A DNA stretch of 64,000 bases. Origin: Guillardia theta CCMP2712 (Eukaryota; Cryptophyceae; Pyrenomonadales; Geminigeraceae). The DNA lies in the NCBI RefSeq assembly GCF_000315625.1, contig NW_005434662.1:643479-707478 (forward strand), written 5' to 3'. Under the pieces are notes generated by a model, which saw only the letters and a program-made list of their open reading frames with translations, had not been told where the DNA came from and searched no databases. Of this stretch, positions 24,101 to 36,505 are shown piece by piece. The position numbers and the translations under genes are program-made. Every line of letters starts with the position of its first letter. The first letter of the stretch is position 1.

Positions 24101-27100
24101 TGAAGTTTTCTCAGCTCATTGTAACCCGCAGCGGAAATTTCGAGCTGGACTTCTCCCTCCCCGGCTTCCTCAGCCTTTCAGCTCCTCTCTCCTCCGCCCT
24201 CCGCTCCTACTGGAACGACCAGCTGGGCGGGGCTCTACAGGGCTCCCTCTCACAGACAAGAGGCTCCTCCATTTCTTCCTGGAGGGAGGAAGTCCTGGTG
24301 CTCGGAGGAGGAGGAGGAGGAGTGACGGCCCAAGGAGCTCAGCTGCGCTTATTGAACACAGCCGACCTCAGCGTAAAGCTTGCAAACACAACAGGAACTC
24401 GACCTCCTCCTCTGGTGGGCCATGCTACCGTCGTCTGCCATGGCAGCCTGTGGGTACTGGGGGGGCGGAATGCTCAGACGGAGGAGCAGGAGGAGGCGCT
24501 CTACAGGCTGGACCTGCAGGAGATGAGCTGGACTAGCTTCAACGGGCAGGCCTGCAGGCCTGTCAACCTGGTCGATCCGCACCTCACATGCTCAGAGCGC
24601 TACCTGCTCACGCTGGTGAACCAGTCGCAGGTGAGTGGAGGGTGTGCAGGAGCAGGAGCAGCAGTGGGCGATGGGCCTGTGCTCCTGAGATACTCGTTCG
24701 TTCACGAGAGCTGGGGCATGCTGCAGTTGGCCTCGAACTTCCCAGCGTCCGCTCCTCCTCCGCTCCTCTTTGGGGATGCCAACCTGAGCTCTGCATACCT
24801 TGTCGACGGAGCAGATCGATTGTTCAAGGTCGACCTGGATGCGAACGTGACCACATACCTCAGCTCCATCTCACCAGGATCGCACATCCTCACGTCCTAC
24901 GACTGGGTGGCGGCTGAGAAGACACGGTTCCTGTTCGTCCTCCCCTCGGACTCCCCCAGCAGCCCTTCAGCCGTCAGGGTCCAGCTGCTGGACCTCTCCG
25001 ACGAGGCCAATCCCCTCTTCATCGACCTCCTCAACTCAGCCCGCTCTTTCCCCAACATGACAAGTGCCAGGCTCACTCTTCTCTCCCAGCATCGCTTCCT
25101 CCTCAAGGTTGACAGGAGCGGGCAGGACACCAGCACCCTCGTCCTCCTCTCCTTCTCCAAGAGCCTCCAGCTCCTCCTCCGGCCCCGAGGGCTCCCGGCC
25201 ACTGCCATGGTCGGCGACATCCTCCGCCTCGACCCCCTCGGGATCGCCGACCTTGGCGGCTCACTCAACACCCTTGACAACTCTACGGAGGTCAGGGTGT
25301 CAGTCCAGGGCCAGCTGGCCTCTGGCCTGCTGGCGGGCAGGACGGTAGTGAAGGCGGTGGGAGGACGGGCCTTGTTCACCGACCTCCGGGTAGTGACGCT
25401 GGTGAGTCGCTCCCCTCTCAGTCTCGTCTTCTCCTCCCCCGGGCTCCTGCCCTTCCGCACACCCCCCCTCGTCCTCCGCCCGGGCTCCGTCCGGAGCCTC
25501 CGGCTGTCGCAGGAGCCCCTGGGCGTCTTCGTGGGGGAGGCGTTCTACGAGCAGCCAAAGGTGGAGCTGCTGGACGAGGGAGGAAACGTCGTCGACTACG
25601 ATCGGTTCTCGCTTGTCACAGCCCAGCTGACGTCGAGCAACGGCTCGGTCATCGAGGAACTTGCTGGTACGGCGGCGGTGAAGGTTGAGAACGGAGTCGC
25701 GTCCTGGTCCGACCTCAAGATCCTTTCCGCCCCCTCCTCCCCATTCTTCCTCTCGTTCTACAGGCCTGGAGTCCCCCGGCTCCTCGTCCAGCTCAACTTC
25801 ACCTCCTTCTCCAGCACGTCCCTGCAGGTGGGGAACGTGACAAGCAAGGAGGTTGTGAGCGGAAAGCCCTTCATCCTCCTGGTCGAGAGGGTCATCCCGG
25901 AGGTCGGCAGCCGAGTCATCGGCAGCGACGACTCAACGCAGGTGACGGTCCAGCTGGTCGGGGATGAGGCGGCGAGTCTGGGAGGTCAAACGACAGTGAC
26001 GATGACGGGAGGAGTCGCGACTTTCTCGGACCTCGTTATTGACAAAGCAGGGCAGAACTACTCCTTCCTGGTCTCTGCCGCCTCCTCTGACGGGCAGGCG
26101 CTGACTGCCCGCTCTGCCCGCTTCGTCGTCCTCCCTGCTCAATACTTCCGCCTTTCCATCGTCGTTGAGGCAAACTCTGCCTATGGAGGAGAAGCTTTTG
26201 CTGTACAGCCTGAGATTGAGCTCCTCGACCTGCAGGTGAGCCCGCCCTGTCTTCCTCTTCTCCTGACTCTCCCTCTCCCCACACCTCCTCTCAATTCCTC
26301 CCTCCCCTTCCTCGTTCCACCAAGTCAAGATGCTCACGCGTGACCCTAGAACAATCGCGCCACCCTCGACGACCACACGCGAGTAGCCGTCGAGCTCGTG
26401 GCCGCGGATGGTGGAGGAGGGAAAATCTGCGGGAAGACGATCAGGACAGCCGAGCAGGGGCTGGTCAAATTCACAGACCTGGCGGTTGACCGGTCAGGGA
26501 GCTACACGCTTCGCTTCTCCGCCTCCTCCTACAACGAGACAGTCTGCTATTTCTCTCGACTCTCCTCCCCGGACGTCAACTGCTCCTGCAACTGCAGCGT
26601 GCAAGGCGCTCCCTTCGCCGTTGACGTCGGCGGGCCGTACAGGCTAGTGGTCCAGCGATCACCCTCCAACGGGACCGGGGGCACGGCGCTGCCCACCCAG
26701 CCTCAGGTGGGTGTGGTAGACAGGGGAGGAAACTACCTGCAGCAGGTGGCGCCGGACCTCAGCGTTTCAGCCTCCCTTGAGATCCCAAGGACGGACATCA
26801 GCGACTTTCTCGTCCTCCTCTCGTCCTTCCCGACGTCCTCCGTGCTCGGCATGCTCCACCTCCGGGTCCAACGTGACGACTACGTCGTCTTCGCCTCGTT
26901 CGAGGTGAAGAAATCTTGCCCTCTGCCCTCCTCTCCTCGTCCTCCTCCACTGCTCCTCGTGTGCTGCCCATCCTCGGACTTCATCCTCGGAGTACCTCCC
27001 GCACCTGCTCCCCTCCAGCACCTGTCTGTCTCTTGGACCTCTGCTCGTCCCCTCTCTTCCTCTCTTATCCTCTCTCTCCCTCTCCTATCCTCTCTCTTCC

Positions 27101-30100
27101 TATCTCTTCCTCTCCCTTCCTCCTGACTTCACAGCAGGCCAACGGCGATACCTCTGTCAACTCAACCGTCTACATCCTCAACACCCAGGGCCAGCTGGTC
27201 CCTCAGCTGGACGTGTTGACTAGCGGGGCGAGCGACTGGTCGACCTTCAAGGTGGAGGAGGAGCACTTCCTCGTGCTCTCGAACCTCTTCGACGCGTCCA
27301 CGATGCTCTTCGACGTACCTTCTCACGTGTACAGGTTCATGCCCGGGAACCAGCCTCAGCTCTTCCTGGTCGACAGCCTGCAGACTGTTGGGGCGATCAG
27401 CGTGGAGGCGTTTCAGGTCGGCAAGACGCCCATGGCGGCGATCGCGTGCCAGGGGGACGGGACGGCGGCAGCCGACTCGCTCATCTTCACGTTCAACTCC
27501 AGCGGGCACCCGCGACTGCTGCAGAGGGTCGAGACGCACCTGGCACAGGGGGTCGCGCACATGTCGATCGACTGCCTTGACTACCTAGTCATCTCCAACT
27601 CCTTCAACTTCACCAGCGCGACGGGAGAAGGGTCGGTGCTGGTGCTCAGGTGGGAGGAAACTGCTTTCACCCCCTACCAGCTGCTTCCCCTCCAGAGCCC
27701 CACGGCCGTCAGCGCCTACGTGGCCTCGACCCGCTCGTTTTTGCTCGTCGGTAGTCGGTTCGGAAACTCTTCTCTGTTCCTCTTCGACGGCGGCTACTTC
27801 CGTCTGCTCCCTCCCCTCTCCTCTGCCGTGCGCATCGAGCGGCTCTCTTCTTTCGAGTACGGAGGCACCAGCATCATCAGCTTCGCTTCCTCCGCGCTTA
27901 ACAAGGACGGGAGCGCGACCGTCGGCCTCGTCACCCACCCCAACCTGGTGGAGGAGGGAGGGAACTTCGTCTGGGAGGCGCCGGCCAGCGTCGCCGAGCT
28001 CCCGCTCCCTTCCTCCGTCAGCGACGTGCTGCACGTGCGAACTTTCGGTGGACCTGACTTCCTGGTGGTGAGCGAGAGGGAGAGGACAAGCGTCTTCGCG
28101 CTGCACCCCAGGAAGGCGCTGACAGGTCAGAGCCTTGCCGTGATGCAGAACGGGACCGGTGGAGGCAACGCCGTGGCAACCTTCGAGGACCTGGCAGTTC
28201 CGGAGGCAGGCAGGTGGAACTTTCGGTTCTCCTCTGTGAACTTGGAGGAAGCGCATACGGGTCCCTTCCTCGTCAAGGTTGGGCCCAGGCACTCCCTCTC
28301 TGTCCTCGTCCAGCCGGCGCAAGGGAGGGGAGGAGAGCCGCTGCTGGTCCAGCCCAGCGTCCGCTTCCTGGATGCCGGAGGGAACTGGATCGCAGACGCT
28401 GAGGGGGATGTAGTGTCTGCGGTCCTGGAGCAGGACGACTCGACCTTTTGCCTCAACCGCTCCAATGTCTCCTTCGCTACCACTGTGGGTGGGGTGGCGA
28501 ACTTCACAGACCTGATCATCAAGAGGATAGGTAGCGGGTATACCTTCCTCTTCTCCTCCTCCACATTCAACGTGACCTCCGCAAACGTCACCGTCCTCCC
28601 TGGCAACCCGACCTCCTTCCGCTGGGTTCGCTACCCCGCTGACAATGAGACGGTAGGAACGCTCCTCTCCCAGCCCTCGCTCGTTGCCATGGACCCGGCA
28701 TGCAACGACGCCGCCTCGCACTCGCTCAGGGTAACGATCTCCTTCTCCTACGACCCCTCGGGGATGGCGACGCTGCTGGGAACGACGACGATCTACAGGA
28801 AGGGGCCAGTCGTGACGTTCACGGACTTGATGATCGACAAGACGGGCAGTCGGTTCCAGCTCAAGCTCCAGCTGGAGCGAGCGCCGGATGCTCTCAGCTC
28901 CTCCTGGAATGGGTCGGAGGTCTTGGAGCTCCCAGCAAGGTTTGCAGGAGGAGATGTCTCCTCCTTCTTCTCCGTGTTGCCTCGTTCCTCTGGTAGCCTC
29001 GTGAGCACTAGGAGAGTGGTGGCAAGGGGCTGGGGGACGGCCTGGCCCAACGGGACTCTTGCTCTGTCCCTCGGCGCGTCTCCCCGCTCAGACTACCTGG
29101 CCGGCTTCTTCGTGCGCGTAAACTCCTCCTCCTCCTCCTCTCCCCATCTCTTCCGCATCAAGTCGCAGACGTTCGACCCAGCCACCTTCTCCGTGTCCCT
29201 GGTCCTCTTCGGAAACCCGCGGGACTTCCAGCTGGAGGGGCAGGTGAAGTATGAGATTCTGGCGCCAGCTGGGGACGAGCTGACGCTCGAAGTGCGGGGG
29301 AGCAACAGTCACCCGTCAGCCCACGGAGTCTACGACCTCCTGACCGAGGGCGAGTACCCCTCCTTCCTGCAGAGGACCACCACCTCCCTGCTCCTCAACG
29401 CCTCGGGTCTCGGGCTGGCGGCTGAGTACGACGGGGTCTACGCTGTGGTGCCCGAGCGGGTCAACGGGAAGACTTTGTACAAGCAAGAGGAGGGCAGCAA
29501 CTTCTTGTTCCAAAACGGGACGGACTCAGTCTTGTACTGGCCGTCAGCGGACAATACGCAGGATCGGAGCGAGGGGTGGATCTTCGACGAAGCTGCTTCG
29601 TCCTCCTCCTGGATCGTCGGGGATGCAGCGACGTTGAGCGGGGAGCGCGTCAACTTCAACGACCTCGTGGCGGTGGAGAGGAGGCACGTGATCGAGTACG
29701 ACCAGCTGAACCTCTCGTGGGTCCTGCGAGACGGCGAGACGGTCGTCTTCCGAGCTTCGAGCCAGCAGAAGTCGCCAGGTCTCTTCCTCCAGCAGTGGGT
29801 CGAGCTGAACCCCAGCAATGGAGGGATCTCGTGGATAGCGAGCAGCCTCGAGATCACCTACCAGCCTGCGGCCTCGTTCTCGGACGACTGGGGCAACGTT
29901 GCGGACTTTGAAGGCTTTCAGGACACGGAGCTCGTGAGTTGAATATTCCACTTGGTCAAGAGAAGGGAGGGAGGGGAGGAGAGAGAGGAGGAAGGGGCCA
30001 AAGGAAGCATGCAAGAGAGAGAGGAGAAAGGAAGCAGGAGGGAGGGAGGGAGGGAGGGAGGGAGGGAGGGAGGAGGCAATCAGAGACTAACCTCGGTCTT

Positions 30101-33100
30101 GCTCCTTGCAGGTACCAAAGTCAAAGATCTTCGCGCAGTCCTGCTTCTCAAACCTGCTCATCCAGCGCCTCGTCTACGGCTCCTACACCTCCAAGAGCTT
30201 CCAAGTCCAAGGAAGGGACCTCGTCGTCCTCGTCAGGTCCACGACTGCAGACTCCTGCAGCGGGGCAGAGGGCTGCCTCCCTGAGTTTCAGATCAACTCG
30301 ACGATGATGATGTGGATCAAGAGGAAAGGTCACACCGTGGCACAGGTTTCTCCTTCTCCTCCCTCTTTCCCTTCCCTCCCCTCCTCTTCCTCTTCCTCTT
30401 CCTCTTCCTCTTCCTCTTCCTCTTCCCTTCCCTTCCCGCCCCTGACTCCCTCCCTCCCTTCTCCCCTCCTCTCCCCTCCTACCATCTCAGTAAGCCTCCT
30501 CCGACAGATCGACAACGGAGATTTCGACGGGGAGCTGGACGCCTGCCCGGGGGGCTGGACCTGCGAGGGGAACGTGAGCAAGAACCACGACTGGAACTCT
30601 CCTTTCTTGGTCCATCGCGCCCACGGGAGCTTCCAGCCGACCCGCCTTTTCAACTACAAGTCAAGACTGCCTCCCCCCGGCATCGCCCTCGGCCCGTTCA
30701 CAGGCAGGATTTCCCAAACGATCCTCCATGGTGAGGGGAGGAGGCGGAGCCTACCCGCAGCGCTGACTGAGTGGCCCAGGAGCGCACAAGGGAGACGTCA
30801 TTCGAGTCAACTTTAGCGCGGCCCAGGACTGGTTCAACGGGACCATGTCGGCGTACCTGAGCAGGCCTGTTGGCCAGCTGACTGTACTGATGAATGAGGA
30901 GAGAGTCTTCGGGCCGATTACTCCGTCCCCGATCCACTACTACGAGCTGCAGAACTACTCGTTCCTTGCGCGGGTGGACCGGCCGTACTCCGTCTTGACG
31001 TTCCTCTACACGAGCTACGAGCAACGGTTCTCCCCTGACTACCCAGCCGCGAGGACCATCGTCACAGCGGTGGAGATCACCATGCATTCTTCGCTCCTCC
31101 CCTTCGAGGTGACGCCGTCAGGATGGTTTGCGACTCCTCCTCCTGACGCTCCTGGCAGGCGATCGAGCTGACAGGGTCGATGATCCACCCTGAGTTCCAT
31201 GGCGAGTACATGAAGACAGACGTCAAGTACGACGGAGGAGCGGGGCGATGGTGGGCTGTGACACGAATGCCGCAGGTATGGAGGAGCCAACGTGTACTGG
31301 AAGCAAGTCACCCAAGGTGGGAGACGTGAGGGTGGGGGTGGGCTGGTGAGAGACTTCACGCAGATATCAGCATGAGCTGCTTCCTCTTCTTCGAACACTC
31401 GAGAGGCTCTTGGATGGTCATGTCAAACTATCGCCTTCGCAGAGGTCAGTCCGATCCTCCTCCCCCCGATCTCTGCTCCTCCACTCCTCCACTCCTTGTT
31501 CTCTCACTCTCTTCCCCCGCCCCGCAGGAGCTCCTCCTGAGTTCGTGGCCGCGGGCTCTGCATACTTGCTGCGAAGTTCCGATGGAGGAGCAGGTGAGCC
31601 CGATCGCCCCATCCGCGTCTCCTCACCACCTCGCAGAGCCGCTGCATCGAGTGTCTCAGTTCGGTCCGGACTATGCGGGTGTGCTGGGCCCGTGGAGGGA
31701 GTGGAACGCAAGCTTCGATGTCAACGACACGAGGGCGGAGGAGGCTGGACTTCAGGCCCTGCGGGACTTGACAGCCTGCAAATACGCCAACGTGACTAGC
31801 GTACGAGTGTGCAGTTGGGGAGCTGACGGGAGCATGGCAGGGGCAGGGCTGCTTCTACGAGGAGAGCCTGGACTTGTCGATCAAGGAGCTCCCCTCGACC
31901 TTGCAGACGATCTTTGAAATCCCGACGCTTGCTGCTGTCGACTGTGAAAACTTCACAGTGGGGAACTCCAATTTCCTCGTCTTCGCCAGCTTCTATAATG
32001 AGTCCGGCATCGGAAGCTACTTCGTGGACTCGCACGTGCGTTGGCGTGGGTGGACGCAGCAGATGGAGGTTTGTGACACGGTTCTGCCAGGTGTACAAGT
32101 TCTCCATCGACGGCTCCTACCAGCTCCATCAGAACCTCTCTACAGCCGGAGCTATCGACCTCGAGGTCTTCGAGCTCGCCGGTCAAATCTGGCTAGTTGT
32201 AGCCCAGTACTTCGACGGGCTCTACTACACCAGCGGGTCCCCTCTCTACCGCTGGGTCGGGGAGGAGGACGGACAGTTCGAGCTGTACAAGACCCTCCCG
32301 ACTAAGGCGCCGAGGCGATGGAAGCACATGCTGTGCGGCAGCACCAACTACCTCTTGGTCACACAGGTTGGAGCGAGGGGAGAGTGACGAGTCGAAGTTT
32401 GACGTGGAGGTTGTCAGGGATCTGTTTACAACTCCACCGACATCTACGTGTGGAGGGACGCCTTGGCAGACTTCGTGCTCTACCATTCCGTCGACCAGCC
32501 CGGAGATGACCTGGGGATCTTCCGTAGGCCCCGCCCCTCCCCTCTTGCTCCCTCCTGACTCCCTTCGCAGAGGACCAGTGCCTTTTTGTCGTTGCGGGCA
32601 GTTGTGACGGTTGCACCCGCGTCTATCAGATCCGCGATGGGGTAGTTGCGATGCAGCAGGTAGGCTTTCCGTCTCCTCCCCCGTCTCGCCTCATCCTTCT
32701 TCCCTCTTTCCCTCAGGCCCTCAACGTCGTCCGAGTGGTCGGCCTGTCAACTTTCCGGGCTGGTTCTCAGCTTGTCATCGCCTTGACCATCGGAAGCGAC
32801 TCGGTCGATGCGGTACTCCTGCGCTCCTCAGGCGTCCTCCTGCTCACCCACTGCCAGGGCTGCGGCAACAGCACCAGCAACAGCACCAGCTACTCCCCAG
32901 CTCATGTCGAGCTCTTCGCTGCGGTGGGAGCAGCTGCTCGCAGTGCCGTTGCATGTTCTTCTGACCTCCTTCTCCTCCAGTCCTGCTGGGACCTCAGCAG
33001 TGCATGCCAGGCTCCCATGTGGCGACCGATAGGTGAAGTTGCCGCTACCATGATCGCAGACTCATCCCGTCCCAGCTACCAACCGCACCATCACCGTGCC

Positions 33101-33473
33101 GGATGGCAGCGAGACCGTGCCAGGAGCAGGTGCGTGCTTGCCTAGTCCCTTGCTGCTCCTCCTGACCCTCTTGACAGCTCAACATGTGTTCATGGACAGC
33201 CAGCACTACCTCATGGTACACTCCCTCACGGAGACTCAGCTGTGGGCAGTGGTAGGGAACCTGCTGTGTCGCCCTTGTACCCTGAGGCGCGTGCAGGAGG
33301 GAACGGGCTTCAGAGGAGGGGCCAAGTCGCTGACCTTCTGGCCGGAGGACGGAGCAAACGCTGCGCTCGTCCGATACTCAGGAGCTGCCCCGTGGTCGCG
33401 GTTTGACTGCAACGGAACGAGCCTCTACGCGGTCCATCCCCTCATGATCCTCCTGCGTTGCCTCACTGTCTGA
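15197..33473 (+). CDS. giant secreted protein with Ig-like, EAR/EPTP-like and Kelch-like repeats
   Basis: A protein of roughly 5,400 residues entering the secretory pathway. Exon 1 (15197-15297) encodes a signal peptide, MARSRWIWRILVAACAACSL. Phase-checked exons are 15356-15423, 15481-20008, 20295-26235, 26350-26904, 27135-29933, 30112-30345, 30508-30730, 30780-31108 and 31159-31275; more small exons run to TGA at 33473. The bulk is tandem beta-sandwich units of about 120-150 residues with the signature 'QP.v.vlD.gGN.V', then a block with 'FTDL' and '.F.v.vG.P' (for example QPTVHILDKYDNVV, QPQVDVLDQGGNRV, QPSVRFLDAGGNWI). This recalls filamin/Big-type folds. Blocks at about 22150-23400, 27150-28100 and 31940-33450 look like EAR/EPTP repeats. 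About 24290-24520 is Kelch-like (GHATVVCHGSLWVLGGRN). N-glycosylation sites abound. No C-terminal membrane anchor is seen. Function is probably adhesion or cell surface, by analogy only. Confidence 0.8.
20031..20250. repeat. (CTCTC/CTCCC)n pyrimidine tract
   Basis: Fills the 286-nt intron (20009-20294) between the two largest exons of the giant gene. Flanking frames rejoin in phase (AG|C = Ser), which supports a true intron. The frame stays open through it only because the repeat lacks stops. Confidence 0.9.
30041..30073. repeat. (GGGA)n microsatellite
   Basis: Within the intron 29934-30111 of the giant gene, shortly before the acceptor. Confidence 0.9.
30376..30430. repeat. (CTTCCT)n microsatellite
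   Basis: Perfect hexamers in the intron 30346-30507 of the giant gene. Confidence 0.9.
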
Positions 33474-33677
33474 GCAGTTCGAGATGTCCAGCGCGATGCG
33501 ATCCTCCTACTCCTCCTACTCCTTCGCGGTGCAGGTATCGTGTGCTCACAAGAAGACTTGCGATCAGACGATGTGACGCTCTGCGGCAGGGAAAGAATCC
33601 TTGATGAAACCTGGATTCTTCACGGGGGCCTGACTTCTATTGTTTTTCTTCATCTTCTCTCTTTTGCCCAGCATGTT

Positions 33678-33683
33678 AATAAA
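33678..33683 (+). terminator. possible polyadenylation signal AATAAA
   Basis: AATAAA about 205 nt after the inferred stop of the giant gene, in an AT-richer patch, fitting its 3' UTR. Confidence 0.4.
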
Positions 33684-33879
33684 TTCATCATGTGTCTTGT
33701 CCTATCAAGTTGATTACCGCAGGTCGCCACGGTCAAGTCTTGCTACTGCCAACCGTGGCCGCCGGGCCGCGCAGCCGCGAATCCCTCGCTGTCCGCCGAT
33801 CATCAGATGATGTGCTAGCTATCAGAGTCAAGTTCAAAGCTCGGGAGAACAGTGCGGCCCCGACTCGGTGACTGCCGCA

Positions 33880-33960
33880 CTGCGGCCGCGCCGACCGTGC
33901 AGGGCCGCAGGGCCGGGCCCCGGCGGGCCGGGGCCCGGGCCGTCCCGGGCCCCGGAGCGG
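33880..33960. repeat. GC-rich palindromic island
   Basis: Almost pure G+C with nested self-complementary words (GGGCCGGGCCCCGG, CCGGGGCCCGGGCC, CCCGGGCCCCGG). Several hairpins could form. It lies in ordinary intergenic DNA and has no coding frame. Confidence 0.6.
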
Positions 33961-34448
33961 CAGAAATCAGTTATGTTGGACTGAAACGTAACGGTGGGAC
34001 TGGAAAGGATTCCAATGGCGAGCGTGGAGTGAGGGTAAGGAGCGGAGGGAGCGGAGAGGAGAGAGAGGAGAAGGATGTGATCAACTTGACTCGAGATGGC
34101 AAGATAGTCGTTCATGATAGGATGGGTTGAAGCTCCAGTTCTACCCTCTCGATGGACTGGATCTACAGAGACTGGTTATGATGAGGGGCTGTTTCAAACA
34201 TTGGTTCTTGTGCCTGCTTCTGCTCGCTCCATTCGGTTGCCGGGGGCCCCGTCATGCTTCGTACCATGGACAGACGGATACAAGGTGGTGTTCGCTCTCT
34301 CCTTCTGTTCAACCAAAGAGTTGACTCCTTGAGCAGTGGCGATGAAGGCCTGGGGGACAACGGACTGTAAGCCTTTTCTTGATGGATTAGGTTCATCCAG
34401 GTTGAGATCTTACATGGATGGCAGATCCGATCCTTTAGCTTTCAACAT

Positions 34449-36201
34449 GTGCCTGTTCTGCACACTGTGCTCGGTGATTTGTGGATCCCGTGTCCAGTCA
34501 AGAGGCTGACGAGGGCCCAGGATCATGCAAGGGATCAGCACTCGTGGAAACTTCGCTTCTCGGAGCTCATGGAATGGAAGCAAATGCACGGGACCTGCGA
34601 GGTGCCAGTGATCGTCAACAGCGGCATCGAGCGAAGACTTTCGCGCTGGATCCGCATCCAGAGGAATTTGAACACTAAAGGAACTTTGCACCCCGCCCGC
34701 AGACGGATGCTGGATTCAATCGGGTTCAAGTGGCGACTACGCAGGCATGGGGCAGGGAGGAGACCTAGAAACGTGCGGCTCTCACGTTTGAGAACTGACG
34801 TCTAGACTGATCCTGCCCTTGCTGCCAGGAAACGGACCCTGGGGCAACCCTCAGAAGATTCAAATCAGAATCGGCGTTTCTCGAACGTTTGCAACCAGCG
34901 ATGATGTGAGTGAAAGGTTCTCGAGCTTGATTTTCACTGAAACCACGTATAGGCATGGAGGATCGTTCAGCAAAAGCTTCAATGAAACGATCGAGTCGGT
35001 CAGATCGGTGCTATCCTCGCAGACCTACGTTGACCATGAGTGAACGTTGTTCCTTTAAAACAGCCCTTCAGCATCAGGTCCTCCCTGGGACAGAGCAGTT
35101 CCAACAGCGAGATGAAGCCGGGTAACGACAAGAGACTCCTCTCTGATCTCCGATCCCTGATGCGCTCCTTCAAGATTCTGCGCAGTCAGAGCGCGCTACT
35201 TGGCTGCAGCGTTATGCCGAGCTGAAGGAGTGGCGAGACACATTCGGGCATTGCAACGTGGTAACGGCAACGCCATGCACGTCTCCGCCTCGTTGTGACG
35301 CAGCAGTACTCACAGCCGTACAAGTCGAGGGTGGTGGGAGAGCTCGGAAGATGGGTGACCACCCAACGGACCTTCCACCGGCTCGGGATCCTCAGGTAAG
35401 TTCAGCTCCCCCTCACTCCTTTGTTTCAAGGCCCTCTTTCTCCCCACCTCCTTCTCTTGCTCGCTCACCAATGACCCAGTGACACGCGACGGAGACTCCT
35501 CGATGCCCTCGGGTTCACCTGGGACTTGCACACGACTTCTTGGGAAGAGGTAACGGTGTTGCCCCTGACCGCACCGCCTTCTCTAATACGATGTGCTTGC
35601 AGTACTTCAACCTTTTCCTCCTCTTCCGCATCGTGCATGGACATTCTAACGTGCCTTATCGCTTCCGCAATGGGTCTGATTTCTCGCTTCCGAAAGAAAT
35701 TCATCGAGTCCCGAGGGTCTCAAAAGGAATTCTCATCCCCAACCTTGGAGCCTGGGTCAACAATCAGCGAGCCTTGTATCGCAATGGGAAGGTATCGCAG
35801 CTCAAGGCTCGTTCTTGCCGGCGCATCGTCCCTGACGAGCATCTTTCTGCAGCTGTCGGCTGAGAGGATCAAAAGGCTCGAGAACATGGGGTTCGTATTC
35901 GAGATTGGGTTCGGAAGTTGGAACGTAATTCTCCCCTGCTCTCTATCGTTCAAGTCTGATTGAGCGTCAGGTCTGGTTCAACCGACTCCTTCTTTATAAG
36001 ATGCAGCATGGCACTGTGGAGATGACGTTTGCGGACAAGAGCTCGCCAGAGGACAGGTCCCTTATGAGCTGGGTCACAGTCCAGAGGAGCAACTTCCACA
36101 GCAGCTCTCTCTCTCAAAAGAGGCGGCAATTCCTTGAGAGCATCGGGTTGCGTGCGAGGTACGTCCACTGCCGGCCCGGCGGCTCTGACTCAGTTTGGTA
36201 A
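34449..36201 (+). CDS. helicase-associated (HA) domain repeat protein
   Basis: Several HA modules (Pfam 'helicase associated') of about 65-70 residues follow the pattern 'W..rf.eL..wk..hG.c.Vp....L..Wi..qR....kG.L...r...L..iGF.W'. Module 1 (about 34530-34735) shows KLRFSELMEWKQMHGTCEVP and RRRMLDSIGFKWRL. Module 2 is split over exons: WLQRYAELKEWRDTFGHCNV (about 35199), ELGRWVTTQRTFHRLGIL (about 35340) and TRRRLLDALGFTWDL (about 35483). Module 3 has LFRIVHGHSNVPYRF, LGAWVNNQRALYRNGK and LSAERIKRLENMGFVFE. Module 4 has FNRLLLYKMQHGTVEMTF, LMSWVTVQRSNF and KRRQFLESIGLRARY. HA modules are thought to bind nucleic acid. No helicase core is visible nearby. The 5' start and some exon borders are uncertain; the end at 36201 is the first in-frame stop. 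Confidence 0.65.
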
Positions 36202-36384
36202 GGCCAAGGAGGCAGTTTGCTGGGGAGCATCGCAATTTTCAAGATTCTCAGTATGAACACTTTAACATGATGGGGGACAAGGAATCTGTGTGGATTCTGC
36301 ATTCGTGCAACAACACCATCAGGCTCGGATGACAGGATGCTGCATATGTGTGATGAATGTAAGATGCTGCAAGGAAACAGAATA

Positions 36385-36498
36385 GTGATTAATTAAACAT
36401 GTCATACAAAACACAAGTTAGCGATTAATTAAACATGTTATACAAGACACATTTCACAAAAGAATATGCGTATGTGATTATGTAAACATGGTATATAT
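36385..36498. repeat. 36-bp imperfect tandem repeat, AT-rich
   Basis: Units start at 36385 and 36421 (GTGATTAATTAAACATGTCA and a close copy). A more diverged unit at 36474 shares GTGATTA and TGTAAACATGGTATA. It lies in the spacer just after the stop of the gene ending at 36506. Confidence 0.75.
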
Positions 36499-36505
36499 AC
36501 AAAAG

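Larger units (their letters stand above)
33474..34448. other. intergenic region between giant gene and HA-domain gene
   Basis: Holds a possible extra 3' exon of the giant gene (about 33479-33534), an AATAAA, a GC-rich palindromic island and short frames at 34100-34330 that might be 5' exons of the next gene. None of those frames has recognisable domains. Confidence 0.4.

Noticed and set aside
27585-28721. 378-codon open frame on the minus strand
   Set aside because: Antisense to the giant protein exon. It results from GC-rich third positions, is rich in Arg/Glu/His/Val, shows no domain, and many similar antisense frames run along the same gene (for example 21988-22749, 18066-18668).
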